From Artocarpus heterophyllus (Eukaryota; Streptophyta; Magnoliopsida; Rosales; Moraceae), in NCBI GenBank assembly GCA_025403435.1, contig CM046341.1, positions 3,047,183 to 3,111,182 of the forward strand: DNA of 64,000 bases, read 5' to 3'. Both the position numbers and the translations under genes were made by a program. Below the pieces are notes generated by a model, which ran no database searches, was not told where the DNA came from, and worked only from the letters and a program-made list of their open reading frames with translations. This document shows, piece by piece, positions 11,431 through 22,785 of this stretch (positions are counted from its first letter, which is position 1; every line of letters starts with the position of its first letter).

Positions 11431-12502
11431 ATGGCCTCTACTGGTGATAATAAGACTGATACTGAACACGGCAAAGATGTTTCTTCTTCATCACAGCCAG
11501 TTCCTCCAAGTACTGAAGCTAGCTGCTTCAAACTTGATGTTCTTCTTAGGGTCTTGTTGTTTGCAGCAACGGTGACTTCTGTTGTGGTGGTTGTCACCAG
11601 CAAGCAAACCATTCGCACCTCGCCTCAAACAAAAGTCGAAATCAAGTTTAACAACTCGCCGGCTTTCATGTAAGCTTTTCTTTTGTGGGGGGTGTCTCAT
11701 TGGATTGTTACATGTTTTTGACATGTTTGTTAAGTCTTTAATTGCTTTAACCAATTTTAATCAGAAGGAATTATTGCTTTTTTGAAGTTCTTAATCTGTC
11801 TAGTCCTGTTGCTGATCTTTCCTTCAACATGAAACTTAAACTTTCTTTAATCTAGTAATTGAATACTTTTATTTTTGGATGGATAATATATTACAAGGAA
11901 GTGTTTTCTTAATCAGATTTTTGTTCGTCTCGGATGAATTTATGTATGTTTCTCTCATACAGAATTGTTAATTATGAAACATGATATTGCTTTTCAAAAT
12001 AGTTGACTTTAGTTTTTCACATCATTTTGCAGATACTTTCTTGTGGCATTATCAGTTGCAGGACTTTACAGCATAGTTACCACTCTGGCATCAATCTCAG
12101 TCATCCTTAAGCCCCAGCATTCCACAAAGTTCTCCCTTCACTTTGTCTTTTGGGATGTGGTAAACCTCTCTACTCAAATGAACCAACAACAACAATTAAA
12201 AGACAAGAATTTTCCTGTTCCTCTTGTTTTGGAAAGCATGATTTGAGTTGCTAAAATGTATTGTGCTTCTGATGCAGCTGATACTGGGGGTACTTGCGTC
12301 GGCCACAGGCACTGCTGGAGGCGTTGCCTACGTTGGATTGAAGGGCAATGACGACGTACAGTGGAGGAAGGTGTGCAATGTCTTCGACAAGTTTTGTCGA
12401 TACATCGGGGCCTCTCTCGGGGTTTCTTTGTTCGCCTCATTTTTGCTAGTCTTTCTCATCTGGCTCAATGTTTGCTCCCTCCACAAGAAAATCCCCAAGT
12501 AA
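11431..12502 (+). CDS. CASPL1D: CASP-like protein 1D (CASPL1D)
   Basis: Three exons, 11431-11669, 12033-12159 and 12278-12502, join in frame to 196 residues. Introns are GT-AG. The protein starts [10 protein letters not shown] with a hydrophilic cytosolic N-terminus. Four hydrophobic helices follow: [57 protein letters not shown] with GLKGN; and [15 protein letters not shown]. The C-terminus is short (HKKIPK). The text matches Arabidopsis CASPL1D proteins as I recall them, and the length is normal for the family. Casparian-strip-membrane-domain-like (DUF588) proteins are plasma-membrane scaffold-type proteins; the role of the 1D subgroup is not well defined. A broken tandem paralogue lies upstream at 2248-8085. 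The gene converges on DVR, with about 1.07 kb between stop codons. Confidence 0.95.
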
Positions 12503-13567
12503 AGCTTCAAAAGATCATACGTGTGTCGAGTTTGTGTTATCTCAGATGATAGTGGTTTTGAATCATTTGTGTAGATCTCTGTAAATGTTGTCTATTTGTG
12601 CAGCGTATCACATAGTTGTTTTTTCTTGTGGTTTGATGCGTAGGGGTTCTGTAACTCAACTTCATTGATAGTTGTATGAGATTTGTGAAAGTAACAAATG
12701 GTGTTATTCAAGTTAGCTTGTGGTCTTTACTCTCACTGTCCAAGATAAGAAAAATGCAAAAACTTTCAGGCTAAAAGCACTAAATCAGGATGATTTTTCA
12801 CCACGGATTGAAAAAAAATACCTCATTGATAAGCTACAATTTTTAACCATTAGCTTTTCATCAAGCTCTGTTAAGTCACCTTACTCTTTTTTTTCTCCCT
12901 AATATGATAAGATTTTGATGTGATCTAACGGTTAAAAAATGTGGCCCATCAATAGAGTCATAACCCTCCACCCTAAATTATAGTGGAGTTAAGGATGTTA
13001 GAAATCCTTCAATACATAACACGAGTAAAAAAAAGAGAATTTTGGTAAGGTATGAGACAATATAGTTATAACTATTATCATCAGATTCCATTAAATTATC
13101 GTCCTTTATTCAATCGGATACAATTTTGTTTTGATCTAAGGGCTGAAATTCGTACCTAATTGATATGAGAGTTTAAACATGTGTCCTACCATACATATTT
13201 TTTTCTATCTTATTACAGAATTCTCCGACAAACAAAGGGAAACAAAGGGAGATAGAGGGAGAACAGAAAACGTGTATTCCAAGTAATTAGGACCTAAAGG
13301 AAGTTCAATCCCATATGTTCTAAATAAGTCTGAAAAATATGAACAATTTGACGCAAGATTGACAGACTTCCAAAATGTTCGCTAAGGATGAAGAATCAGT
13401 AAAATATTCAAAGGCAAAATCATCAAAAGCATATGGTTACAACTCATATAATGTACAGACAGTACTTGAGCATACCTTAAAACAGACTTCGTCAAAAAAC
13501 TGGTTCAATTGAATGAACTTTTTATTGTAAAGATTAAAGACCCTTCAGAACACTACACAAATTTTCT
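12503..13567. other. Spacer between convergent CASPL1D and DVR
   Basis: The region holds the 3' untranslated ends of both genes, though polyadenylation sites are not clear. The middle (about 12760-13200) is diverged AT-rich repeat-like sequence with phrases such as GATCTAACGGTT and GATCTAAGGGCTG. No coding is supported. Confidence 0.4.
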
Positions 13568-14836
13568 TCAAAAAATTGTCTGTTCTCCTAATTCCTGTCC
13601 AGCCATCCCTTCCCTCAGTACTCTCTCAAAAAATTCCTCCAAAGTGTCCTTTCCATAACTTGGTGTCTTCTTGGCACTGTACTCCCCAGTCTCAGGATCC
13701 AAAACCAGCATGCTCTCGGCCGCATAATACCTCCCAATCTTCCCAAACTCAGCGGCGTCCTCCATTGAAGGAAAGATCTTAACAAGGAAATCAAGAATCC
13801 CAATAGCAAAGTCCATTATCCCAATGGGAACTTTCAAGAATTTTGGTTCTTTCCCCAAGACCTTAAACAGCATTTCACCTTGCTCCAATGGTGTCAAAGC
13901 CTTCCCAGGCCCACCAATAGGCAAGACCTGGTTGATCTTGTCCTCACCCAAAACACAATCAGCAACGAAAGATGCCAAATCTTGCTCACTAATTGGCTTA
14001 CAAGCACACAACTTCCCATCACCAAACATGACATAAGGCTTCCCATCTTTAACAAACTCAACCTGACCCCCTAAGCTCTTGAAGAAAGCAGTTGGCCTCA
14101 CAATGCTGTAACTAAACCCGCTATTCTCCTCCGCTTCTCTCATCAACTCCGCCTCGAATTTCAGCTTCGCGCGCTGGAATTCGAGGAGCGGCTTCTGCAC
14201 GCATATTGCAGACAACAACACAAAATGCGAGGCCCCGAATTTCTTGCCCGCAACAAGACAATTCCTTGTTGCTTCATAGTCAATTTTCCACGAATCCTTT
14301 ACACCACCTGTACGGCTAGCTAGACATGACACAACAACATCAATTGGGACACCCAAACTCTCCACACATTTCTCCAAAGTTTCCAAATTTGTCACATCTG
14401 AGAAGCACACATTGGTTCCTTTTAATTCATTTAAAGTCTCTTCCTTGCTCTTTTTCCCTCTAATCCCACTCTTCTCTCTAGCTATGGCTATGACATTGAA
14501 CCCTCTATTGACCAACTCTTTAAATACAAATTTCCCAATATACCCAGTTGACCCCACCACCAAAATGTTAACATCTTTTGGGTTTTTGCTTCTAAATGAA
14601 GATTCAACACCTGGGTTTGCTGTTGTTGAAGAAGCTGTAACAATGGGGTTGTTGAGTTTTTCTCTGCGGAACTTGAAGAGCTCTGATGAATTTACGGTAG
14701 CAGATGGCAAGGCGTAGGGGGTAATAGAACTTACCTGGATTTTATTGATGAATTGTGAAGAGAAACGAGGGAGGAAAAAGCTTTGGTTTGTGGCTGAATG
14801 GAGATTGAAAACATTGGAAGAGAAACGTAGAGACAT
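13568..14836 (-). CDS. DVR: Divinyl chlorophyllide a 8-vinyl-reductase, chloroplastic
   Basis: A single uninterrupted frame of 422 residues. DVR (PCB2) reduces the 8-vinyl group of divinyl (proto)chlorophyllide to ethyl with NADPH, a late step of chlorophyll synthesis at plastid membranes. Residues 1 to about 70 are Ser-rich with few acidic residues and look like a transit peptide. An atypical SDR Rossmann fold begins at about 89 ([16 protein letters not shown], glycine motif at 95-101). [44 protein letters not shown] and [14 protein letters not shown] are recognisable DVR blocks (quoted in parts across the family). Length and lack of introns agree with the Arabidopsis orthologue At5g18660. 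The start was chosen because it opens the transit peptide and is the first in-frame ATG. In Arabidopsis it neighbours BAM9; here BAM9 lies 30 kb away. Confidence 0.97.
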   Translation of the reverse strand: MSLRFSSNVFNLHSATNQSFFLPRFSSQFINKIQVSSITPYALPSATVNSSELFKFRREKLNNPIVTASSTTANPGVESSFRSKNPKDVNILVVGSTGYIGKFVFKELVNRGFNVIAIAREKSGIRGKKSKEETLNELKGTNVCFSDVTNLETLEKCVESLGVPIDVVVSCLASRTGGVKDSWKIDYEATRNCLVAGKKFGASHFVLLSAICVQKPLLEFQRAKLKFEAELMREAEENSGFSYSIVRPTAFFKSLGGQVEFVKDGKPYVMFGDGKLCACKPISEQDLASFVADCVLGEDKINQVLPIGGPGKALTPLEQGEMLFKVLGKEPKFLKVPIGIMDFAIGILDFLVKIFPSMEDAAEFGKIGRYYAAESMLVLDPETGEYSAKKTPSYGKDTLEEFFERVLREGMAGQELGEQTIF

Positions 14837-15589
14837 CTCTTTTTTTAATTTTAATTTCTGGTTTTTTCCGAGAATATGAAGTGCAAAGAAAGAGCTTGTA
14901 TGGCTTTTTTGAGTTATTGATTGGTATAAAAGAAAATGACCGAAAGAAAAGGTGAAAGAAAGTGAAGGAAAATGTGAGGTCCGAGTTGTGGGAGAGTGGT
15001 GTTCTGTTCTGTTCTTTAATTAGAGTGAGAAAATCTAAACGATAGGTGGATATGATCTCTGACTGAGAACTTAAGTGATGACGTGTAAGTTGGTGGATTT
15101 TTCTTCAGATTACATTTTTTTTTATTTTCATTTATTTATTTATTTATTTATTTATTTTGGCTTTTAAGATTACCATTTGCACTCCAGGAGTTTTTTTTTT
15201 GCTTAAAAGGAATAAAAGGTTTCTTATCATCTTGTCAAACTTCCCTCAAGCAACAATAATAACACTTGCTTCTTTCCTTTCTGACCCTTTGTTGTGTTAA
15301 AAAAGTGTAAAGCCATATTCAACTGCTTTTACAATATCACCTTAAAATTTTACTACAAAGGTGATAAAAAGGTGAAAAACACAAAGAAAATACTTTTTTT
15401 TGTCTCATGTGCACCCCCCACGGAGAAGAATTTGTGCAGCCATGATAGAAGACAGAAGCATCGTGCGGCCGCGCCCTTGAAGCTCCACGGCCACACGTGG
15501 TGAGAGTCAGTTAGAGCGCGAGATGAAATCTCACGGGGCCACGTCTGTCGACGTGCTGAAGTCCATGATTGTGTTTTTTGGTAGTTTGT
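14837..15589 (-). promoter_or_regulatory. DVR upstream region with a G-box
   Basis: No gene is seen. A pyrimidine-rich leader precedes DVR on its strand. A GC-richer patch at about 15410-15560 carries CACGTG at 15494-15499, a G-box, the site class bound by plant bZIP and bHLH/PIF factors that control light-responsive chlorophyll genes. A (TTTA)n run lies at 15125-15160. Function is inferred; the G-box is about 660 bp from the start codon and could belong to the adjacent LTR-like sequence. Confidence 0.35.
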
Positions 15590-15860
15590 TGCTCATTCTC
15601 TATAAACCTCTACATAGATAGTTAGGTTATTTTCTTTGTAGAGAATAAAACTCAAAAATTGAGTGAGAGATAGGCATAAGAAAAATATAAAAAAATATAC
15701 TATTTTCTCTTGTAAATTTCTTCATCATCATAATAAATTATTCTACAATAGCTAAAAATAGACGTAGCTCTTACATCAAAGGATTATAGATTTAATGTGT
15801 TCTTTTTTTTTTTTTGATCGTATATTTTTTGTTCTCGATAAAATTAAGGCTTCTAATTCA
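15590..15860 (+). mobile_element. Copia-type LTR-like remnant
   Basis: The phrases TCTATAAACCTCTACATAGA, TTTGTAGAGAATAAAACTC, GAGTGAGAGATAGGCATAAG, CTTCATCATCATAATAAATT and GACGTAGCTCTTACATCAAA follow one another in the order typical of the R/U5 part of Tork/Tnt1-like Copia LTRs as I know them. No second LTR, primer-binding site or coding domain is visible, and the ends are not defined. It is a degraded remnant. Confidence 0.45.
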
Positions 15861-16201
15861 CAACATGTAGGGTCTTCTCAATTTTCACCAGCAACTTGAA
15901 GTTGAGGAGTAACTGTGTAAGTTGATGAAATACGACTACCTAATCATATAAGCACTTTTTTTTCCTTTGTTCAAATATTTGCCTTGTGATTGTTTTGTTA
16001 TACACATTCTCCTTATGACACTTATGCACATATTTCAAAGAAAAAAAAGTCGGAGAATTATCTCAGGGGTTATAAAAAAGACCCCATCAAAGTTGCGTAG
16101 TTCAAACAAATCATCATATTTCCGTTGCATTTGCATATGTTCACATTCTATCAAATTTCGTTGCATTTTCTATATGATTCTAATGTATACACCACGAACC
16201 A

Positions 16202-16718
16202 TTTCTATTGTGCTTCTCGTTGCATTGAGAAGGCGGTGAGGCTGTTGTTGTACTTAAAAAGTACTAAAAGATACCAAGGAGTCCTAACCACTTCTCCAAA
16301 ATGGATTGCTCCAAGCTCTCTCCCCAAGACCCCAGAGCGAAAACGGCTCAAGTGGAAGTGGAGCAAGCGCTTCACTAAGATGGATCAAGCTCTCTCCCAA
16401 GTACTTCTCCGGAAGTAGCTCAAGTGGAAGTGGAGCAAGAGCGTCTCTGAAATAGATCAAGCTCTCTCCCAAGTGCTTCTCCAAAATGGATCACTCCGGG
16501 CAGAAGTAGGGTCTTAGGACAAAGCTTGGAGCGATCCATTTCAAAAAAGCACTTGCCCCACTTCCATTTCAGTAGCTCCTGCTGTGGGGTCTTGGGAAAG
16601 AGACTGAAGCGATCCATTTCAATAAAAGTGTTTGGAATACTTTCTAGTACTTTTCCATACTTCAAGTACAACAGCCACCTCGCCGCCACCTCCTCCCTAA
16701 TGAGAAGCACAATAGAAA
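16202..16718. mobile_element. Fold-back (hairpin) element
   Basis: TTTCTATTGTGCTTCTC at 16202-16218 is exactly inverted at 16702-16718. The complementarity continues inwards: GGCGGTGAGGCTGTTGTTGTACTT pairs with AAGTACAACAGCCACCTCGCC (with small differences), and further in CTCTCCCCAAGACCCC pairs with GGGGTCTTGGGAAAGAG. Within the left arm the unit CAAGCTCTCTCCCAAGTRCTTCTCC / CAAGTGGAAGTGGAGCAAG repeats two to three times. Nearly the whole 517 bp could fold into a long imperfect hairpin. No transposase and no clear target duplication was found. A MITE/fold-back origin is likely; a small-RNA precursor role is possible. Confidence 0.7.
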
Positions 16719-16942
16719 GTGTTAGAGGTGCTAAATTTTCTACCAAAAAAGAAAAGTAATGAAATAGTTGTATGTCTTGTGACCTTGAACAACATATAAC
16801 AACGCCCAGGGAACAAGCACAAACATACATAAATATTTTCCCACTTCTTCAACTTACTATACAAGTGTTTTGGCATATTCATACGCTGCCTTATATTCAT
16901 AGCATATAGATTTACATACAATTCAAATGTACAAACAAACCA

Positions 16943-18638
16943 TTAGGAAACAAGTCCAAGGTTCCAAACACGCTTGAGTTTTTTTCCCACTTCATCAACC
17001 CTGTGTCTGAATGCTTTAGCTAAAGGGGTGCTTGAGGGATTGGCAGTGGAGATCTGAACACGTAATACCTCATGAACAGCACCACGATATAGCACCCCCA
17101 GAACCTTTCTTCCTTGGCCGTTAACAGGTCAGCCAGAGAGATGCAGCGAGAATGCAATTCATCATGCATCCGGAAGCCATAGAACAATCTGCCAAGCTTC
17201 CACCATCTGATACACACTTGCCTATCCGAGATCTTACAGTGCTGGAGTGCTTTCAGCACATATTCGGGCTGCAAACATACAATACTGCAAAATTAGGCCC
17301 AGCTGAAACACCATCACTAAGAGGCTGTAACATTTCAAAGTTCAAACGATTCAAAGACTGTGGAACTTAACAGAAAAAATGCCATCTAGCTAGAAAATAG
17401 AACTAAAAGCTCTATTTGAATTGGACGGCATTAATTAGGCTATGCATTACTTGCTAATACTAACTGCAGGGTTCACTTTTTACTAAACCAACTCTATAAA
17501 GCAGCAATGCCAGCACAAAGTAAATAAAGTTTCATTGTCACGAATTCACGGTGAATCAAAATAGAATTTAGCTTCTAGTTTTGGCATATGTACACAAGCA
17601 TGTTACTTAAGTAACAAAGCAGCCACCACCTTAGCTTCTAAGGGTTGGTGTAATGTCACACTTAAAAACAATATTTCTGTGTTTAACACAAAAAAAGTAA
17701 GATAAACAAACAAGAAAGAAACTGAGATTCAAAGTCTTAAACACAAAAACTTGCTACTAGTACTAGCCAATCAGAAGATACATACGAAATTCGGTGGCAA
17801 AAGACATTACAACTAAGGCAGTGGCAAAATTAGTACGCACCGGCACTCCAAGCCAACTGAGGCAGTACTGCACACCAACCAAATTAAGCAGACAATGAAG
17901 CCTTCGCTTGAAGAGCAACATCTCCACATCTTTAAACCCAAGCTTCATAGCGTCCAAAATTTTAATGGCCTTCAAATAATCGCCAACTTCGAGCGAATCG
18001 CATTGCGAAGCTCAATCCGCAAACCCCACTGCTTTCATTACTCCACTTGCCATCTCACTGTGCCTCTCGATGTAAAAAGCCCTCCATCCCTATAACACCA
18101 TTTTTTTTGCCCAAATTTTGTCAAGTAATTTTTCTTTTTTAACAAAAACTAGGTAATCACTCACAAAGTAATCAAAATTTGAAGAGATTCAAAAAAAAGT
18201 GAATTTTTTCAAGAAAAAAAAAAGTGAATTTTTTCGAGTAAAAAAATTGAAAAAATTAAGGCAAATATAACTGAAAAAAGGAACTACCATAGCACTGGAA
18301 GAGGATGAAAACGAATTTTCTTCGCGAAAACCTTAAAAAGGCCATCTTTCTTCAACGAGAGATTCCCACTAGCAATCGGACTTGCAAAGCTCTCTCCAAA
18401 ACTTAGAACGAACTTCCCAGCACACACAAATCCGATTCCTTTAATTTCCAAGGAGGAAAAAGAAACCCAGAAAAACAGGGGAAAAAAAGCTCAAATAAAT
18501 ACGAAACGCCATGGAAGAACAAGTGGAAAAAAAAATGGAAAGTGAATTGGTAAGGGAATTTGTCGGAACCTGAAGGTAAGAAGCCATTTTGAGGGCGATA
18601 TCGCCGGGAAGCGATCTCTGAATGTAGTCCCAATCCAT
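16943..18638 (-). pseudogene. F-box protein pseudogene
   Basis: Four exon-like blocks lie on the minus strand: 18570-18638, 18288-18438, 17841-18089 and 16943-17268. They read as one F-box type protein: MDWDYIQRSLPGDIALKMAS, then FWRELCKSDC...WESL, GWRAFYIERHSEMASGVMKA, LGFKDVEMLLFKRRLHCLLN, EYVLKALQHCKISDRQVCIR and VWNLGLVS at the end. Lesions: the frame is lost after VLGSS in block 2; TAG at 18369-18371 follows SDC; TAA at 18333-18335 follows WPF; TGA at 18012-18014 interrupts block 3; and a base is missing in the last block after LLTAKEE, shifting the frame. Splice sites of the later introns look intact (GTAG...TATAG; GTGCGT...TTTGCAG), so decay seems recent. Intact relatives would be SCF ubiquitin-ligase substrate receptors; the substrate is unknown. 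Confidence 0.8.
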
Positions 18639-18844
18639 TATGAATTCATCTAGGGTTTCTGTGAGCTAGAAATTGAGTTCTCTGGTTTTGCATTTCCCGA
18701 GAAAAGAAAAGAAGAGCGAAAATTCCTTTCTGGAAGATACCGATTGGACTCTCTGTGTCTTATTACGTGATACTCTGATAGGCAGTTCCGTCTTGGAAGT
18801 AGAATGAGATAAAACGTTTTCTAAAAATATACGACATACCGTTT

Positions 18845-19510
18845 TTACTTAATTAAACGACAAGCCGTTCTATTGTTGAAGTTTGCCGTCGTTTTGCTGG
18901 AGCGGCATGTCATTTGGATTGTCAACGTTCGTTGTCGTTTCATTCAGAAAACGATAGGTCGTCTGTAGTCTTGTTTTTGCTGTCGTTTGTGCTATCAAGA
19001 GACGCATAACCAACATGTCGTTTGAAATTACTAGTTTGTCGTCTATACCCTTGAGTAAAAAGATTCGTATTCAATATATAAAAAAAGAAGAAGAAGAAGA
19101 AGGAGGAGAAGACATATGTCTTAAATTACGCAGTCCTCTGAAAAGTGACGTGAAATTTTGCTGTCGTTAAGACAAAAACTACCTGTCGTTTGAAATTAAT
19201 AAGTCGCCGGCTTTTTAATAAAAATTGCAGCCATTAGGGATGAAAACAACGTGCCTTGGATTTTATCATTCTTTGTAAAAGGTGTCGTTCATGGAGTGTA
19301 TTTTGCTGTCGTTTTATAAGAAAACGGTTTGTGACAAAATGACACGGCTTTCATACTTTAAAATCGTTTAATCAGAACTGTGTTGTCGTTTTATGATAAA
19401 ATTGTTTGGATTTCACGCTTCGGGATCTGTTGTCGTTTCATCAAAACCATGTCGTCTTCATTTTTTTATGTTGTCCTTCACGCAAGAAAAAAACATGTCG
19501 TTCGTTGGAC
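18845..19510. repeat. TGTCGTTT-motif array
   Basis: About a dozen copies of TGTCGTTT or close variants (GCTGTCGTTT, CATGTCGTTTGAAATTA, GTTGTCGTTTCAT) lie in the same orientation over about 650 bp, with one or two inverse copies at the left edge. The motif is the exact inverse of the one arrayed at 8370-8890. This is the pattern of subterminal repeats of a DNA transposon; no terminus such as CACTA was found next to it. No coding. Confidence 0.6.
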
Positions 19511-19564
19511 TATTGAAAAACACCCTATAAGTCTTTCCTTGCCAATTTGCAATGCAATTTGGTA

Positions 19565-19597
<33 letters not shown>

Positions 19598-20037
19598 ATA
19601 AGGCTTCTATGTGCTTCACAAGGTCATAGTTCGTCTTACCCTACTCAAGTTTTTGATCCTATGTTCCCATGAGAATTAGTTTGCTGCTTGTGATCTAATT
19701 TTCTTCCTAAGATCTTCAATTTGAAAGGAAATGAACAATTTCTACTAGATATTTATTGAAAAAAAAAAATCCAACTCAATTCCCCCCCCAACAAAAAAAA
19801 AAAAAAAAAAAAAAAAGCGTTGTTTGCAAAGAAAATCACAAGTAACCAAGAGCAACAATCAATCATAGAATAGACTGCATTTTAATGAATTGTGGGGAGG
19901 ACATCAAAATCAAAACAAACAAGAATATCTAAGGTTTGAGCAGGGAAACTATATCATTTCCAATCCATAGCAACAATAGAAAACATGAGGACACAAAAGA
20001 GTTGATGAAAGCAGGAGAGAAAAGTCGGCGGAAACCC

Positions 20038-20181
20038 TCAACGGCAGCGGTACACGGGGACAACAGCGCGCCGCGGTGGTGGCATGCAAACAGCCATAAT
20101 AGCAAGAGCTAAGATGATCACCATGAGAACTCCAAATAGATCAAGCCCATAGTCGTTGTAGCAGCAAAGTTTTCCCATCAT
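20038..20181 (-). CDS. Putative 47-residue single-pass membrane protein
   Basis: A 144-bp frame starts with two Met codons (MMGKLCCYNDYGLDLFG). It continues with one long hydrophobic helix (residues about 14-33, VLMVIILALAIMAVCM) and ends PPPRRAVVPVYRCR. The stretch is clearly richer in G+C than the AT-rich sequence around it, and the Cys-pair, helix, PPPRR and basic-tail layout looks designed rather than random. I have no named family for it. It lies between the F-box pseudogene and the Rossmann gene with no intron evident. It could instead be a chance frame; transcript or cross-species conservation would decide. Confidence 0.5.
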   Translation of the reverse strand: MMGKLCCYNDYGLDLFGVLMVIILALAIMAVCMPPPRRAVVPVYRCR

Positions 20182-20583
20182 CAAGACTTCAATTGAGAAA
20201 AAGCACTCCAAAGTTAGTTTCTTGAGATTTTTTTTGGCAAAGAATAGATAACTAGGGCAATGAAATAAGAGAAATTGTAGTTTTTAACATATTCAAGGAA
20301 CAAGTCAATACTAAGGTCAAGGTCTTGAAGACTTCCGAGTTCAATGTGCTCCTTTTTAACTTTCTTTTTTCTCAATTGAAAACTCTGATCTGACATGTGA
20401 ACTCAAATCTTTCAAAAACCTTTAAGCACATTTTTGCACCATAACATTCCTGGACTTGTTTTTTCTAAGGTTTAATCTCATTTTAACCCTTTCAAACACA
20501 TTACCAATTACTTAATATTCAAAATAATCATGCTATAATATTCTTCTACATACCATGGCTAAGAGCATTTAATCAAACACTTA

Positions 20584-20735
20584 CCCGTTTGGTAGTGTTT
20601 TTAAAATGGATGAAAATGATTTTGTTTTAAAAAATGTGAATTTTTGAGAAACTGTGTTGAGAGTGTTTTTGAAATTTTTGCCTTAAAAGTGTATAAAAAC
20701 ATTTTCAAAAACTTCAAAAATAATACCAAATGGGG
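20584..20735. mobile_element. MITE, about 150 bp
   Basis: The ends CCCGTTTGGTA and TACCAAATGGGG are inverted, and the interior is A/T-rich with repeated GTTTTTGAAA / TTTTCAAAAAC stretches. This is the usual look of short hAT- or Tourist-type MITEs. Its ends and core differ from those of the main MITE family of the window. A target duplication is not certain. Confidence 0.5.
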
Positions 20736-21467
20736 CCAAGTGCTTAAACTTTGTGTTTTGAGACAAAGTTAAACAAAATCTTTTTTTTTTTTTTTTGTGC
20801 AAAACCCTAGTTTTTCAATCTTCAAATGATATCACCACACACATACTACGTAATCTAATCATGCCAAAATGTCTCTTTTACATGTCATAATCTATAAGTA
20901 TTACAAACCATACAAATGACTCAAGAAAACATAAACTTTCTAGAGCTAGGGTTTAGAGTTTTACGCAAACATTTCCCAAGCTTTTTGATCCTCCTCTTTG
21001 GTGCATAAAACTTTGCTAATCCTCGTTGTCAATATCCATAGCGCAACCTATCAAAAACCCATTCAAAACTCAAGAAATAAAACTAAAAATGCAAAGAGAA
21101 AATATTAGGTTTTTCCTCTCAATTTGCAAAACCTTATTCTAGAGTACTTGAACTTGCTTCTAAGCTTGATTGGAGAGTGTTTTTAGCAAAATATTTAAGA
21201 GTTTTGACACTTAGGGTGGCTGGTTTTTCATAGGAGAAATATGGGCTTCATGTGTTTTCATGGAGCAAAATTTGATGGAGGAAAAGAAAGTGAATTTTCA
21301 ACCATTCTTTGGACTACTCAAAAACTCACTCTACGGACCAAAATGCAAATAAATATTTGGTTCATCCACTTGTCCAAAACTGGTTTGCATGGGAAAATTG
21401 TGGAGTTATCTACAACTTTTGAGGTGTCCTCATGGGTTCCACATCATCTTTTTAACAATCCAAGTTT

Positions 21468-21730
21468 ACACTATGCAGTATTTTTCTTATACTGCCATTA
21501 TGCTTTCTTATACTATTACAAGCTTCTACAACATTTCATACTTACTCGTGTCTTTCACACAGTATAACTCTCATATTGTCTAACTTTATGTAGTATAATT
21601 TTCATACTACTTAACTTTATGCAGTATATAATCCTTATACTCTATTATTCTAATGCTACATAACTTTTATATTGCTTAATTTATATAATGTATAGTTTTC
21701 ATATTGTCCATACAATATTTTCTTAAACTG
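21468..21730. repeat. Diverged tandem repeat of about 31 bp
   Basis: Units of the form TATGCAGTATAATTTTCATACTACTTAACTT in degraded versions repeat five to seven times (for example GTAGTATAATTTTCATACT followed by GCAGTATATAATCCTTATACT). No coding is supported here. The rest of 20736-22785 is AT-rich spacer in which I see nothing else. Confidence 0.55.
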
Positions 21731-22785
21731 CATTTCCATTTTAAAATCCGTTGCAACACATATTGCAACAATTAAGTTTTCTAGTTTATTTTTCCTTACT
21801 TATTGACTAATTTTTATTTTCACGTCATCTATCTTTTGCTTAAAATTATGGCATGATTTTTAATCTTGTAAATCCTATTTTTTACTCTTATGAAATTGGC
21901 CACAAAGATTAGATTTAACAATAATTCTCGTAACACTTATATTGCAAAACATAACTCTTAAATATTGCACGTGTAATATACTAGAAATTTCTTAGGTGTT
22001 ACAAGCATAGTCTTAATTTTTTAAGTTTTTTGTTTTGTTTTTATGCTTCATTGTAATACTTCCCATATTTCATCTCCACATAACTTGACCATCACATTGC
22101 AATCAAGGCGATCTTCAACGCAATTCCAAATAAAACATTCAAACTCAACAATTGGGTTTGCCATGTTAGATAATCCATTCTAATCCCATCAATGGCACAA
22201 TTCTATAACAATAAAACTGCCTTCCTAAGCATGCTAGAAGCAACATCATTAACTCAAGCATGCTACTTGAGCAAACTTACAATTAGTTACTCAAATATGT
22301 TGCTTAGGGACATCGTGTATAATGCATGCTTTATTATGCAATTGGTCGGTTGCTTAAAGCACAAGCAAAAATAAAGACTGCGGGTACAATATCAACATAA
22401 ATAAACAATATATATGACAAAGTTAAACACGGATCTATTACTTTCTTACAAGTACAAGAAGACTTCAGATAAAAGTCCTCGTTTTATGATGGTATCAAAT
22501 GCCAATTTTGGGAACAATGGTTTCAGCTCCATGTACAAAGATAATATAGTTATTGAATTCAAATCAGCCGCTCAATCTTCAATCAGTGACAGATATCTGA
22601 ATGTCAGTTCTCTATGAATGTTGGTAAATGGAAGTTCGCTGCTGGAAGGAGCAGTATTGGAATAAACAACCGGAAACAAGCTCCACGGCGAGACATTTTA
22701 TCGAAAGGCCAACTTAGCTCAACACTTATCCACCACGAGTAAATTTATTCTTAACAATGAGGATAAATAAAGATTATTGCAAGCT

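Noticed and set aside
11409..11754. Minus-strand frames opposite CASPL1D exon 1
   Set aside because: Shadows of the sense exon, which has family-level similarity and correct splice phases.
16420..16921. 136-codon and 74-codon minus-strand frames
   Set aside because: They run through the fold-back element; repeated ESLIYFRDALAPLPLE-type text reflects the internal repeats.
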